Of a stretch of DNA of 64,000 bases, positions 1-9,344 are shown one piece after another. Source of the stretch: Cladosporium sp. IMV 00045 (Eukaryota > Ascomycota > Dothideomycetes > Cladosporiales > Cladosporiaceae); contig MSJI02000690.1 of NCBI GenBank assembly GCA_001931905.2, positions 16,787 through 80,786 of the forward strand, read 5' to 3'. The position numbers and the translations under genes are program-made. Numbering within the stretch: position 1 is the stretch's first letter; each line of letters starts with the position of its first letter. Under the pieces are notes generated by a model, which searched no databases, was not told the DNA's origin, and was given only the letters and a program-made list of their open reading frames with translations.

Positions 1-542
1 CGTCCTCCGAAGCAAGCACCAAAGCAGACACGCTAACCGAGCTGCACGCACAGTACGCCTACGCGCCCGCCAAAGTCGCCACCGGCGGAGTCAGCTACGC
101 TTACGTCCCAGCCGTCGCTCCTGCGCCTGTCCCTGCCCCGAAACCGAGCAACAAGGACAACATGAACACCTACACCTACCACCCGACCTTCTCCGAGAAG
201 CCGGCCGTCAAGGAGACCAACAAATGGCAGGGCCGCACCAAGGGCGAGGTTGAAGAGGACAATCAGAAGATCGCCGCCGAGGAGAAGGTCTGGGACAAGC
301 GCAAGGTTGTCCCGACTGGCCTGGCGGATGATCAGATGTGTTGGGTTGTTGAGGCTGATGCTAGCTACACTCTTCGGTAAGTTTGGGTGGTTTGCATTGT
401 CTCTTTGGTATGTTCGGTATGCTGACCGCGCATTAGCACTTTCTCTGCCATCAAAGACCTCACTGGCGATTGGAAGAAGGATCCGCGCTATGAGGATGCT
501 TGGTACTTCGTTGTTGTCGAGGAGGCGAAGGATGAGAAGTAG
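1..542 (+). CDS. C-terminal part of an unrecognised protein (5' end outside window)
   Basis: The frame is open from the window edge and ends at a TAG at 540-542. Exon 1 runs to 376, an intron with GTAAGT donor and TTAG acceptor spans 377-436, and the last exon starts at 437. The visible protein has an Ala/Pro/Val-rich stretch, then a charged Lys/Glu segment. It ends in a short conserved-looking tail around RYEDAWYFVVVEE, followed by KDEK. The ATG at 162 is in frame, but the frame stays open upstream, so it is probably internal. I do not recognise the family and assign no function. The splice junction rests on consensus sites and on keeping the frame open. Confidence 0.6.
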
Positions 543-1242
543 GGTTGAACACTCGCCGTTATTCACCTCCATGAGATTATGAGATACGGGGGCAAGATTG
601 AGAAGCGCCTTGAAGAGCGAGAAACTACACTGGTTCGATAGCTGCTTGGTGGCCTTCCCAATAAACCAGAACAATATCACACTTCCCGAGCTTCTTCTTT
701 CGCTGCGATTGACGCAAAGATAGCGTTTCCTACCGTTTTGTTTTCATCAACAACTATGCTCAAGTCGACAATCCTCTGTGACGTATTTGAAGACTCATTC
801 TCGTCTATAATAATATCAAGAGAGTGTATCCCAAGTGAAGTGAAGTCAAGTCCATCCCACCATCGGCCACAAAAAAGTCCCACCAAACCTGACGTCACCC
901 ACACGAGCTGTGGCCCGCAGAGACTCAACACCACCACTCCAATCTTGTCCCCCAATCAAATGCCATTCGATACAAATCTTCGAAACACCTCCATCTTCCT
1001 TGCAATCTTCATCCTCGCCTTCTTTCCAAAGTAAGTCACAGCTTTCCCTCGAAAGGATCAGCAAGTCCTAACAGGAACACAGCATCTTCCACCTCCTCAT
1101 CAAACCTCTAACCCTCCCATTCGACCTTCTGGGAACACCACTCTCTCCACCAGCCAAAAACCTCCTCCCAACCTGCGCCTGCTGCCCACCAGCATCTTGC
1201 AACACCCACCCACCAACCCAACCAGCAATACCAGCAGCAACC
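543..1242. other. Intergenic, probable promoter/5' leader of the YjbQ-family gene
   Basis: No gene is supported here. It holds the 3' flank of the partial gene and the upstream region of the next. A short frame starting with ATG at 961-963 ends at a GTAAG donor-like site near 1030. This could be a 5'-leader exon, but nothing links it to the downstream protein. A perfect CRE octamer lies at 890-897. Confidence 0.5.
890..897. promoter_or_regulatory. CRE-type octamer TGACGTCA
   Basis: A perfect palindromic ATF/CREB bZIP site sits about 345 bp before the YjbQ-family start codon. The sequence match is exact. Its use as a regulatory site is inferred from its position only. Confidence 0.35.
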
Positions 1243-1677
1243 ATGTCCTTCTTCCAAAAACAATTTACCCTCCCCTCCAAATCCCGCGGCTGCTACCTGA
1301 TCACGGACGAAGTGACGCGCCAACTCCCCGAGCTGAAAGACTACAAAGTCGGCATCCTCCACCTTTTCATCCAGCACACCTCCTGCGCCCTGTCGCTCAA
1401 CGAGAATTGGGACGAGGAAGTCCGCGAGGACATGAGTGACGCGCTCGACCGCTTGGCGCCCGAGGATCGTAAGGGGAACTTGTACCGTCATGATGCCGAG
1501 GGGTTGGATGATATGCCCGCGCATATTAAGAGTAGTCTTATGGGCGCGAGTGTTACGGTGCCGGTTACGAATGGAAGGTTGAACACGGGTACTTGGCAGG
1601 GGATTTACTATTGTGAGTTTAGGGCTAGTAAGCATACGAGGAAGGTTGTGGCTACGATTCAGGGCGAGAAGGCTTAG
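1243..1677 (+). CDS. YjbQ/UPF0047 family protein
   Basis: A single exon encodes 144 aa, the usual length of this compact beta-rich family. The conserved core is complete: IQHTSCALSLNEN near residues 43-55 and the family signature ending NTGTWQGIYY near residues 117-126. Bacterial YjbQ proteins have weak thiamine-phosphate synthase activity, and the fungal role is not established. No signal peptide or membrane segment is visible, so it is probably cytosolic. The ATG at 1243 gives the expected start (MSFFQKQF, then the TLPSKSRG strand). Family membership is confident; biochemical function is not. Confidence 0.88.
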   Translation: MSFFQKQFTLPSKSRGCYLITDEVTRQLPELKDYKVGILHLFIQHTSCALSLNENWDEEVREDMSDALDRLAPEDRKGNLYRHDAEGLDDMPAHIKSSLMGASVTVPVTNGRLNTGTWQGIYYCEFRASKHTRKVVATIQGEKA

Positions 1678-1868
1678 ATTTTGAGAGTTTTGTTGGATCT
1701 GATGGCTATGTATCTGAGAAATCCTCTCCTTCCGGAAAGAAGTTTGAACCATGGTGTATAGAATGAGAAATGTCAATGATGAATGCCATGTTCGAAAATG
1801 AAAAGAAATCTTTGCCGCTAGTGTATGTACAATTCTACAGTACATTCCTCATCTTCACCTCATATGAT

Positions 1869-2684
1869 CTATCGCTGCTCCAAAGGCTTGCCGGTTGCAG
1901 TCTGGTAAGGCTCGGTGGAGCCGGTCTTTGCATTGGTGGCCTCGAAGTCTGACGCAGGAAGAGCAGCGGCATCACCCACAGGCGGGTCAAGGGGGAATGA
2001 TGTGGAAGGCAGGCTCTCAAGGTGCTTGCGGTGGTGCTTGTGTGCCTGTGCGATCTGTTAGAGAGAATGTAGAAGTGTTGGTGTCTTTGGAAACATACAT
2101 AGGGAACACCGCAGTAGGTGCACCAGCAGATCTGAGGCTTGTCGGTGTTGATGAAGATGCGCGGATGGCCGAGGGGACCTCCGCCGCCGTCGCAAGAGAC
2201 GACCTTCTTCTCGGTCCAGCGTACGGGCTGCTTGTGAATAAGGTCGATGGCTGCCAAAGGTCTCGGCTGTACGGATGTCAGCCAATGGGTTCTCCTCTCA
2301 ATCCTCCATGCTGCCCCAGTGTTTTCCGATTCGGTCTTGTTGTCTCTTTCCTCTCCCAAGACATACCTGGTCGGCCATGATAGTCTGCTCAAAACGCGGG
2401 CCAACCATGGCCTTCTCGCGCGGCTGCTGGCTCCTGCTCCAAATTCCCTTGCGGTTCGGGGCCTGAGAGACGCGCAACTCCTCGCCCTGCTCGGGGCTCT
2501 CCTGCAGAGCCTCCCTCTGGCTGCCCTCGGCGGAAGTGGGCATGGCATTGGTGGCCGAGACGGGAGAGCGAGGCTGGCGGCCGTTCGGGTCGTTGGCCGG
2601 CACGGGGTTGTCGGTGGTGGTGCTGTAGGCGCTGCGGAAGGCAGGCATGCGCCTGGGCGCGGCGCGGAGGGTTCGTGAGAGCAT
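1869..2684 (-). CDS. Mitochondrial complex I zinc-binding subunit (NDUFS6-type)
   Basis: Three exons encode about 220 aa: 2367-2684, 2099-2266 and 1869 to about 2045. Introns have GTATGT donors. Two in-frame acceptors fit exon 3 (ending at 2046 or 2055), so its first residues are uncertain. The C-terminal half has the CHCC zinc pattern C131-x8-H140-x14-C155-x2-C158 in the context SCDGGGGPLGHP...WCTYCGVPY, diagnostic of the NDUFS6-type accessory subunit of NADH:ubiquinone oxidoreductase. The start chosen (MLSRTLRAAPRRMPAFR) gives an Arg/Ser-rich, acid-free mitochondrial presequence. An upstream in-frame Met would add acidic residues before it. The tail KPLEQR lies beyond the animal protein's end, as in other fungi. 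Confidence 0.85.
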
Positions 2685-3168
2685 TGTTGTGTTGGCGGGG
2701 ATGTTTTGCGGTGCGTTCGGCGCCTCTTCCTGCGGTAGGGTGAAGTCGCCCGTGATGCTGTTCAAGCTTGAGATGCGCCAAGCGGCATGCTACGCACGGA
2801 CTTCTATGGCTGGCTCCTAGGCGCGCGCTCCAATGGCTGTCGTGATTTTACACATCATTTGATTGAGATGTTGATTATTGGTATACATTCTAATATCTTA
2901 ACAAGTTTTCCACTGTAACATTGGTTGCCTTGTTTTAACAGAGGGCATTTCACATGTTTTCTTTAGCCTGCGAATGGAGACAGAATGTGACTATAATTGA
3001 CATGCTTGCAGAGATATTTGATTCGTTACTCGACGCACCAATGGTTCCACGAGACGGACCACCTCCAAACAATGCCACATCGCATAGAAGTCTCCCACGA
3101 TTTCTTTGAGCCTGCCTCGATTTGATTCAACACATGATGTTCGACATTTAATCTTCTCGTCTTCACAC
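2685..3168. other. Intergenic between two minus-strand genes
   Basis: This holds the promoter side of the complex I gene and the 3' flank of the ribokinase gene. The middle (about 2840-3010) is AT-rich. No gene, RNA or repeat is supported. Confidence 0.5.
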
Positions 3169-4168
3169 CTAGTTCAACTCATCCAATCTAGGAATAGCAG
3201 CCATGGCACCCTTCCTCTCCACGGTCTTTCCAGCAGCCATAGTCGCAAACTCCAACGCAGTCTCATACTCAAACTCTCCCTGACAACCTACGTGCTGAGC
3301 CTTCTTCGCCGCGTACGCACCCAGGAAAGTGTCGCCAGCAGCAGTGGTGTCGACAACCTGCACCTTCTTCGCAGCCACCTTGCCTTGCTTCCCGCTGGCC
3401 GTGGCGTACATGACGCCTGCTCCGCCGAGGGTGATGATGACTGCGTCTCGCACACCGAGCTTCAGAAAGTGAGACAGCAGAGGCGTCAGGTCGGCGCTCT
3501 TCTCTGATCCGGATTCGCCGCTGAGAATGTGCGCTTCGCTCTCGTTCATGACTAGCGTGTCGATGTCCTTAAAGGCTGCTTCAGGGATGGGGAGAGCAGG
3601 GGCTGGGTTGAACATGGTGTGCTTGCCTTGCTCGCGGGCGAGGTGCAGGTTGTGGAGGACCTGATGGCGTTAGCAAGACTTCGTAATTAGAGTAGAAAAT
3701 GAGGCCTTCACATACCACTTCCATAGGAATCTCCAACTGACAAACAACCACACCCGCGTCCTTCGGCACCAAATCCCAGTTCTCATCCTTACTCTCCGAG
3801 AAAGCGAAATTCGCCCCCTTGGTAAACATAATCCTGTTCTCCCCCGTCTCCTCCTCAACGACAATATTAGCCGCGCCCGTAGTCTGCCCCTTCACTTTCC
3901 TCACACCATCAGCATTGATGCCCTCCTTGCCCAATGCCTCAAAGTAATCGTTGCCAAACCCGTCGTCGCCCACGTTGCCGACCATCGCCACTTTCGTGCC
4001 TTTAGAGGCGAGACGAGCGCATGCCACCGCTTGGTTGGCGCCTTTGCCGCCGAAACCGGTCGAGAAGGAGTTCGCTGTCAGAGTCTCGCCGGGGCCTGGC
4101 ACGCGGGGTGTGCGGGTGATGAAGTCGATGTTGAGGGAGCCGATTACGGCGATGGAGTTGGTGGACAT
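3169..4168 (-). CDS. RBK1: Ribokinase (PfkB family)
   Basis: Two exons (3716-4168 and 3169-3660) flank a 55-bp intron and give 314 aa, the normal ribokinase length. The enzyme phosphorylates D-ribose to ribose-5-phosphate in the cytosol. Visible motifs are the N-terminal VIGSLNIDF strand, the sugar-binding GFGGKGANQAVACARL (about residues 39-54), NESEAHIL, the TLGGAGV turn and the C-terminal PfkB signature DTTAAGDTFLGA (about 255-266) with its catalytic Asp near 261. The start codon precedes the family's N-terminal strand directly, so it is secure. Closely related PfkB sugar kinases are an alternative, but GGKGANQ and overall length favour ribokinase. Confidence 0.9.
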
Positions 4169-4724
4169 TTTTGGCTGAGTCTTTTTTCTTTTTCTTTCGT
4201 AAAGCTCAAGATTGCGAACAGTATTTCTCTCAATGAGTTTTGCGTTTTCTTTTTCCTTCTAACCTTGGCGTTTCTTGGTGACTAGCAAGTCCGTGGCGAG
4301 TTGCGTTGTGGTGGAGTTTGGAAATCGTGGGCGAGCTCGCTTTTGCTGGGGAAGTCGGGGCACTTTTTGAACGCTCTGGCGTCAACTGTGGATTTTGGGA
4401 CTCCACAATCGTCGAATGATTCGTAGGGTTACATTCGAGTTACGCTATGGATACCAATGTCTGAAATGAGCTCGTTTTACGCAAGATTATTGCTATCTAG
4501 GTTTCAATTACGGATTTAAGAGTGTTGAGTGCCGGTCTTTCCGGAAAGACGATTGCGAAAGTCCACGAGACTGATGAAACAAAGCGGGTGTTGAACTTCA
4601 GCTACAGTACGTGTATGGACACCTCGAGAAAACATCGACACCCCAAAGCCACCCGAGTTTTCCAAGCTTATCTTACACTCCAACGAGTCGCTGAGGACTG
4701 ACCTTGCGGTTCTCAATCTCAAAT
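4169..4724. other. Intergenic
   Basis: Upstream region of the ribokinase gene and 3' flank of the large disordered-protein gene. It contains T-rich tracts just before the ribokinase start (4170-4270). No coding or RNA feature is supported. Confidence 0.5.
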
Positions 4725-7496
4725 TCACCACATTCCGTTACCTCCAAACTTGCCACGCCCCTGTTCTGCGTTCTCCAAGTTCTGCCATTCTGCCGTGCCA
4801 TAGCTTACTTCACTCTGAGGCGCGCGAACTCCTGATTGTGTAACTTCGGATCTCACACTGCTGTAGGTGGGTCTGAGAGTACCAGGTGCCGAAACATTAC
4901 TCTCATGTGTGCTCAGAGGAGGCGGCGCCGATTCGCTTGTGCCCAAGTCATCACGACCCCAGGGCCCTCTGATGTCTAGCAGGCCTAAGTGATCCGACTG
5001 CGGTGGCGACTGGCTTGCGTTTGCCGACGGTTGGTCCCAAGGCATCATGAGCTGAGTTTTTTTCCCGCCTTGAGAAACGTATGGCGACAAGCTCGCGGGT
5101 CCAGTCTGGTTGTAGGATGAATGAGCGGATCGGTGGCTTTGTCCGCTGTTCCAGGCGCTGTAGTCTGGCTGAGGCGGCGCTTGTTCTTGCTCAACTTGGG
5201 AAAGGTGGGAAGAGTAGCGTGAAACGGTGCTGCCCAGCTGTCTTTGGTATGCGGCGAGCTCTTGGGGTGTCAAACCGACGTTGTATGATTCATAGGCGCC
5301 TGACCCTGAACCGTCGTACTGTGGTGGAAAGTTCCAGTCCGCGTTCTGAGCAAGGGCACCAGGTGTCTGGCAAATCGAACCGCTGTGTGCTAATGCTGCA
5401 CTCACTGAGTGGAAGGAGTTCTGCGGCGCTTGAGGAGGCATTGAATGGTATGATGCCATCCCTTGAGTCGCCCAGAGGTTTTGGTTCCAGCCGGAACAGG
5501 CAACACTGTTTGCAGGAGGGTAGTATTGCTGGTCGCGCGGTGTGATTTCTCGATAGCTTCCAACATAGCCAGCAGGGGGCGGATGATTGTACGCCACCGA
5601 TGGTATAGCCTGTGAGCCAAGGGCAGTGGGGACATGAGAACCTGCGAAGCTTCCTGAGATGCTCCTGGCGTGTTCTCGCTGTGCATTCCACTCTTCGTAT
5701 GTAAGAGTATGGTTTTGACCTGGGCCTGGAGTGGATAGTTGTACGACCGATTGTGGAGATCTCAAGTCGCTTGAGGCTACACTGAGCGGGTGTGGCGATA
5801 TCCAACCATCTCCGGCGAAATTGGTCTGTTGCTGTTGAAAGCTTGGGGGTCGGGTGTAGTCCCAACCCCAGTCAGGCGACTGATTGATAGATCTACTCCT
5901 TGGCCTGTTTTGCTCATGCTTGCTCATAGACTGGGGTGGACTAGCGTTTCGAGCGAGTGATCGGCCTTGACGAGAAGATGCCATGCTGGGGCCGTTTGAG
6001 ACTTCGTTCGACGCAGATGCAACATTGTTTACGGATTTGGGATGACTAGACCAAGCTTGACGAGATGATGCTTTGCTCTCGCGAATAGACTGCGCTTGTG
6101 ACTGTGTTTGTTTATCGTTGCGAGTGAAACCTCCGAATGAGTGAGCGATGCTCGCAGAACTACCTGCCGATTGCACTGTTGGCGGTCTGTAATTCGAGCG
6201 CGCAGCGTCTTGCGTGCCGTCGTCGCCGCTCACACTTTTGTCCGTATTCTTCTTGGTTCTGATGCTTGCTTGTGGATTCGGCTGAGAGGTTTGATGCTGA
6301 AATGCTGCTGCTCTGTTACTCTGGCCGCCTGTGCTTTCTGGAACCGGGAACCCGGTGGTTTGCCCAGCCCCAACCTCTTGGAAAGATCGAGACACCGGAA
6401 TCTTTTCGACAGTGCCGGATTGCTCACTGTTGGTTGCAGACATTTTCGCGATTGCTTTCGCGGCGCTTAGCGCCCTTTGAGATATGTCAGAGCCAGGTCT
6501 TGAAGCAGCGTCAGGCTTCCCACTGATCACGACGGCAGAGTCTTTGCAAGATCCAGCAGTAGATTGCATTTCAAAAGCGGAACGGTGAGAGGAGGCTGGC
6601 AAAGCGCCAGACATGGCTGGTTCTTTGGCCTGCTTAGTATCGACTTGTCTGATAGGCATCTGAGAATTTGCCCGATTTTTCTGCTGCTTCTTGGTCTCAC
6701 TCTTGGTAGGTTCTATCTGTTTGCTCGCTTCAGGTGTAGGCTTGATGAGCGCTTCATTGGCGATTGACCTTGTTCGCGTGGGCTGCGGTGCAACCTCTGA
6801 GGCCTTTGGCTCGAATTTGCTAGTACGTGTCGAACTAGCATTTGGAAAGCTTGGAGCCGGGGCAAGCTCGACGAATGCCTCCTCGCCATTGCGACCAAGG
6901 ATTCTGATCATGCGGCTTCCCGACCTTGACTGACTTATGGGCTCGCGCTCGCTCGTCTTCTGAGCATCAGCCACCTGCGCCGGTGTTGCTGGGCGTGTTG
7001 CTATGCTGAATTTCTTCGGTTTACTTTGAGATCGAACATTTTGCGGAGGATGTGGCTTCATCGGCTTCGTGGTCTCGTTGTTCTCTACACTTGGTCTGGT
7101 GCCTCGGGGTTTGAAAGGTGGGACGACGAAGGGTTTTGGTTTTGTCGCGGCTGGAGGCGAGGACAGGAGCTGAGATTTATCGCGCACGCTGATCGCCACC
7201 GCGGCATCTTTCGCTGCTGCGGCACGCTTGCCCTCGATGGCCGCTTGTATGAGCTTCTTCGCAAGTCCGCCTTGGGTCGCTGCCGGGTCGCCACCATCAG
7301 CAAGCCTCGTAGGGTAGCCGTAAACAGTAGGACAGCGGTCGTCGATGAAAGACCCGACGCTACTCGAGACTTCCCAGTGGCCCTCGCGCGGTCCGTTGTA
7401 AGCATTGTCGAAAGTGTCCGTGACCTCGTTATTGTCGAGCTCCTGTAGCGGGGTGGGCTCGAAAGAGTCGTCGATGGCGCTCTCGAAGGTAGACAT
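4725..7496 (-). CDS. Large, mostly disordered Ser/Gln/Pro-rich protein of unknown function
   Basis: An uninterrupted frame gives 923 aa from the ATG at 7494-7496. I prefer this start because the following MSTFESAIDDSFEP reads as an ordinary acidic N-terminus, while the frame above it is Cys/His-rich like untranslated DNA. An acidic N-terminal segment (residues 1-60) is followed by an Ala/Lys region, repeated short basic-proline stretches, and a long Ser/Gln/Tyr-rich C-terminal half with many PP, QSH and SAYES-like words. The most domain-like piece is RMIRILGRNGEEAFVELAP. No catalytic domain, membrane segment or signal peptide is visible. Such composition is common in fungal scaffolds and RNA- or trafficking-related proteins, but I do not assign a role. 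Confidence 0.7.
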   Translation of the reverse strand: MSTFESAIDDSFEPTPLQELDNNEVTDTFDNAYNGPREGHWEVSSSVGSFIDDRCPTVYGYPTRLADGGDPAATQGGLAKKLIQAAIEGKRAAAAKDAAVAISVRDKSQLLSSPPAATKPKPFVVPPFKPRGTRPSVENNETTKPMKPHPPQNVRSQSKPKKFSIATRPATPAQVADAQKTSEREPISQSRSGSRMIRILGRNGEEAFVELAPAPSFPNASSTRTSKFEPKASEVAPQPTRTRSIANEALIKPTPEASKQIEPTKSETKKQQKNRANSQMPIRQVDTKQAKEPAMSGALPASSHRSAFEMQSTAGSCKDSAVVISGKPDAASRPGSDISQRALSAAKAIAKMSATNSEQSGTVEKIPVSRSFQEVGAGQTTGFPVPESTGGQSNRAAAFQHQTSQPNPQASIRTKKNTDKSVSGDDGTQDAARSNYRPPTVQSAGSSASIAHSFGGFTRNDKQTQSQAQSIRESKASSRQAWSSHPKSVNNVASASNEVSNGPSMASSRQGRSLARNASPPQSMSKHEQNRPRSRSINQSPDWGWDYTRPPSFQQQQTNFAGDGWISPHPLSVASSDLRSPQSVVQLSTPGPGQNHTLTYEEWNAQREHARSISGSFAGSHVPTALGSQAIPSVAYNHPPPAGYVGSYREITPRDQQYYPPANSVACSGWNQNLWATQGMASYHSMPPQAPQNSFHSVSAALAHSGSICQTPGALAQNADWNFPPQYDGSGSGAYESYNVGLTPQELAAYQRQLGSTVSRYSSHLSQVEQEQAPPQPDYSAWNSGQSHRSAHSSYNQTGPASLSPYVSQGGKKTQLMMPWDQPSANASQSPPQSDHLGLLDIRGPWGRDDLGTSESAPPPLSTHESNVSAPGTLRPTYSSVRSEVTQSGVRAPQSEVSYGTAEWQNLENAEQGRGKFGGNGMW

Positions 7497-7825
7497 GCCG
7501 TAGGTGCGACAGGGCCGGTGCCCACCAACATGTAGAGGCGGTAGTGCGAAACAGGACGTTGCGTGGCTGAGAGGATAAGATATGAGCCTCAGATCGGCCC
7601 TGTGTTGTGGAAGTTGAGGTTGGGAATTGCGTGGAAGTGAAGTAAAGTTGTGGCGCGAGCAAACGGCCGTCGCGCAGAAAGCAGCGCAGAAGCGCCCACC
7701 AGCTCTGTACATGTGCGCATGAGCCCAGCAATACAGTAAAATGGAAAAATGAACGCCGCAATACCTACATGTCGACAATCATGGTTTCTTCATCGTATCG
7801 TAATCTCATCCCGAGCTTCTCGAGA
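7497..7825. other. Intergenic between two minus-strand genes
   Basis: Upstream region of the disordered-protein gene and 3' flank of the dephospho-CoA kinase gene. The coding frame of the former stays open up to 7778, but this reads as leader sequence rather than protein. Confidence 0.45.
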
Positions 7826-8647
7826 TCACAGCTTTGCCTTTTCTCTCGTCTTCTCGTGCTCCCATTGTCTCTTGACGTACCAGCTCCTCACATAGCTCCA
7901 CCCTCCACTCACGACACCAAGAGGTGGGAAAAGCAGCAGAAGCCAAGCCCACCATTGTGGACTGCCCTCCTTGACCACACTCATTACACGATCGACCTCT
8001 CTCTTCAAGTCCGCCTGATTACCATCGTTCCAGACGACAACGCCCGCTTTCTCTCCTCTGCTCAAACACCTCTCCGCCTTGTCACGAACATCCCACTGTG
8101 AAGCAACCCTGTTCTTTGCATCCTCCTCAGTCAGATGCTCATCTCTTGCCCGCAATCTCTCCATCTGCACAGCAGCATCCTTGACAGCAACCACCATGAT
8201 GGTTCCGCAAAGCGGCTCCCAGCCGGACTCGAACAGCAAAGGCACGTCCAGCACAACAGCCCAGTTCCCGCGCAGATAGGCATACATCATCTGCTTGTAC
8301 ATCTCCTTTCTCACCGCTGGGTGCACGATCTTGTTCAGCGCTTTCCTATCCTCATCTTTGCCCTCGCCAAACACTCTCCGACCCAACGCGGGCCGGTTGA
8401 GCGGTCGTCCTTTGCCGTTCAATCCCTGCTCACCACCATTCTCAGGCGTTGAAGGGACGAGGAGATCTGGTGTTGAAGGTCCAAACTGCGCAACGATTTG
8501 TTTGTAGCCTGTTGTGCCGGGTTCTACGACTTGGCGGGCGACCTTGTCGGCGTCGATTACGGGAAGATTGTAGGGTGCGGAAGTGAGGATTTGTGAGACT
8601 GTTGACTTGCCGGTAGCAATGCTGCCAGTCAGTCCTAGGAGCAGCAT
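7826..8647 (-). CDS. CAB5: Dephospho-CoA kinase
   Basis: A single exon encodes 273 aa. The enzyme catalyses the last step of CoA synthesis, ATP-dependent 3'-phosphorylation of dephospho-CoA. The Walker A loop GLTGSIATGKST is at residues 5-16, followed by the family markers VIDADKVARQVVEPG, NKIVHPAVRKEM and VLDVPLLFESGW. A hydrophobic segment, WWAWLLLLFPPLGVV, and a basic tail follow the kinase fold near residues 228-273, suggesting anchoring to a membrane; this C-terminal hydrophobic segment is seen in many eukaryotic members. The start at 8647 places the P-loop at the usual distance from the N-terminus. No introns are needed. Confidence 0.93.
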   Translation of the reverse strand: MLLLGLTGSIATGKSTVSQILTSAPYNLPVIDADKVARQVVEPGTTGYKQIVAQFGPSTPDLLVPSTPENGGEQGLNGKGRPLNRPALGRRVFGEGKDEDRKALNKIVHPAVRKEMYKQMMYAYLRGNWAVVLDVPLLFESGWEPLCGTIMVVAVKDAAVQMERLRARDEHLTEEDAKNRVASQWDVRDKAERCLSRGEKAGVVVWNDGNQADLKREVDRVMSVVKEGSPQWWAWLLLLFPPLGVVSGGWSYVRSWYVKRQWEHEKTREKAKL

Positions 8648-9344
8648 GTTTGCAATAATGGGTGATGATGAGTATTCAGGTACTCCGTCGGAGCATTGAT
8701 TGCGCTACCTTACTATAAAGCTGCATGGTATTGCAGTGATGTAGCTCGAACCTCGGCTGCTCTATGTTTGCCTGAGGCTGTTCAATCACAAACCTTCAAG
8801 AGGTCTTTTGTCCACAGCGCTGCTCAACCCACAAGGGACGATCCAACATACCTCTTGTTTCGTTGGTCACCTTGCCTTTTTTTTCTTTTCCCATCTGTCG
8901 TTTCGTGACGAGCGAAAAGCCCAAGCTTGCGATGATATCGCATCTACCATGGGCGTCTCGTACCCTCAATTTGTGTACCGTGATATGTACTAACTGGGCG
9001 ACACGACCATTATGAAGTTGGTCACCGAGCTACCTCCGGATGAGGTTGGCAGCTGAGCTCGCCTTTGCGACAAGCAATATCAAGGCTAGAGTCAGCAAGT
9101 TTGAACAGTGCCTAATATTCACGGCTTCAGTTGTCAAGTAGCCAGGACCATTTGCAGAGTACCTTGTGTGCTCGAAGTGACTGATTGGCCTTTGATGCAT
9201 GAGGTGGCGTCAGCAGGGTGGCACACCTTCGGGCTGGACACAAGAGCGTCCTCAGCTGGCTGACAGTCCTAAAGATGCCTTGAAGATGTTCAATCCAGAT
9301 GTGAGCTGATTCAAAGACTTGTCCGCTCTCGTCAACTAATCGAA
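8648..9344. other. Intergenic between divergent genes
   Basis: Shared upstream region of the dephospho-CoA kinase gene (-) and the NACHT-ankyrin relic (+). A pyrimidine run with a T-rich core lies near 8870-8895. No gene is supported. Confidence 0.45.

Noticed and set aside
33..680. 215-codon minus-strand frame at the left edge
   Set aside because: It runs antisense to the spliced partial gene, whose intron and stop are coherent; composition is typical of antisense reading.
961..1034. Upstream coding exon for the YjbQ-family gene (frame from ATG at 961-963)
   Set aside because: The peptide is hydrophobic and unlike the family's N-terminus. The downstream ATG gives the normal length, so this is at most a leader exon.
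3169..4168. Ala in place of Gly in the ribokinase DTxGAGD motif
   Set aside because: PfkB signatures accept Ala at this position. It is a common variant, not a defect.
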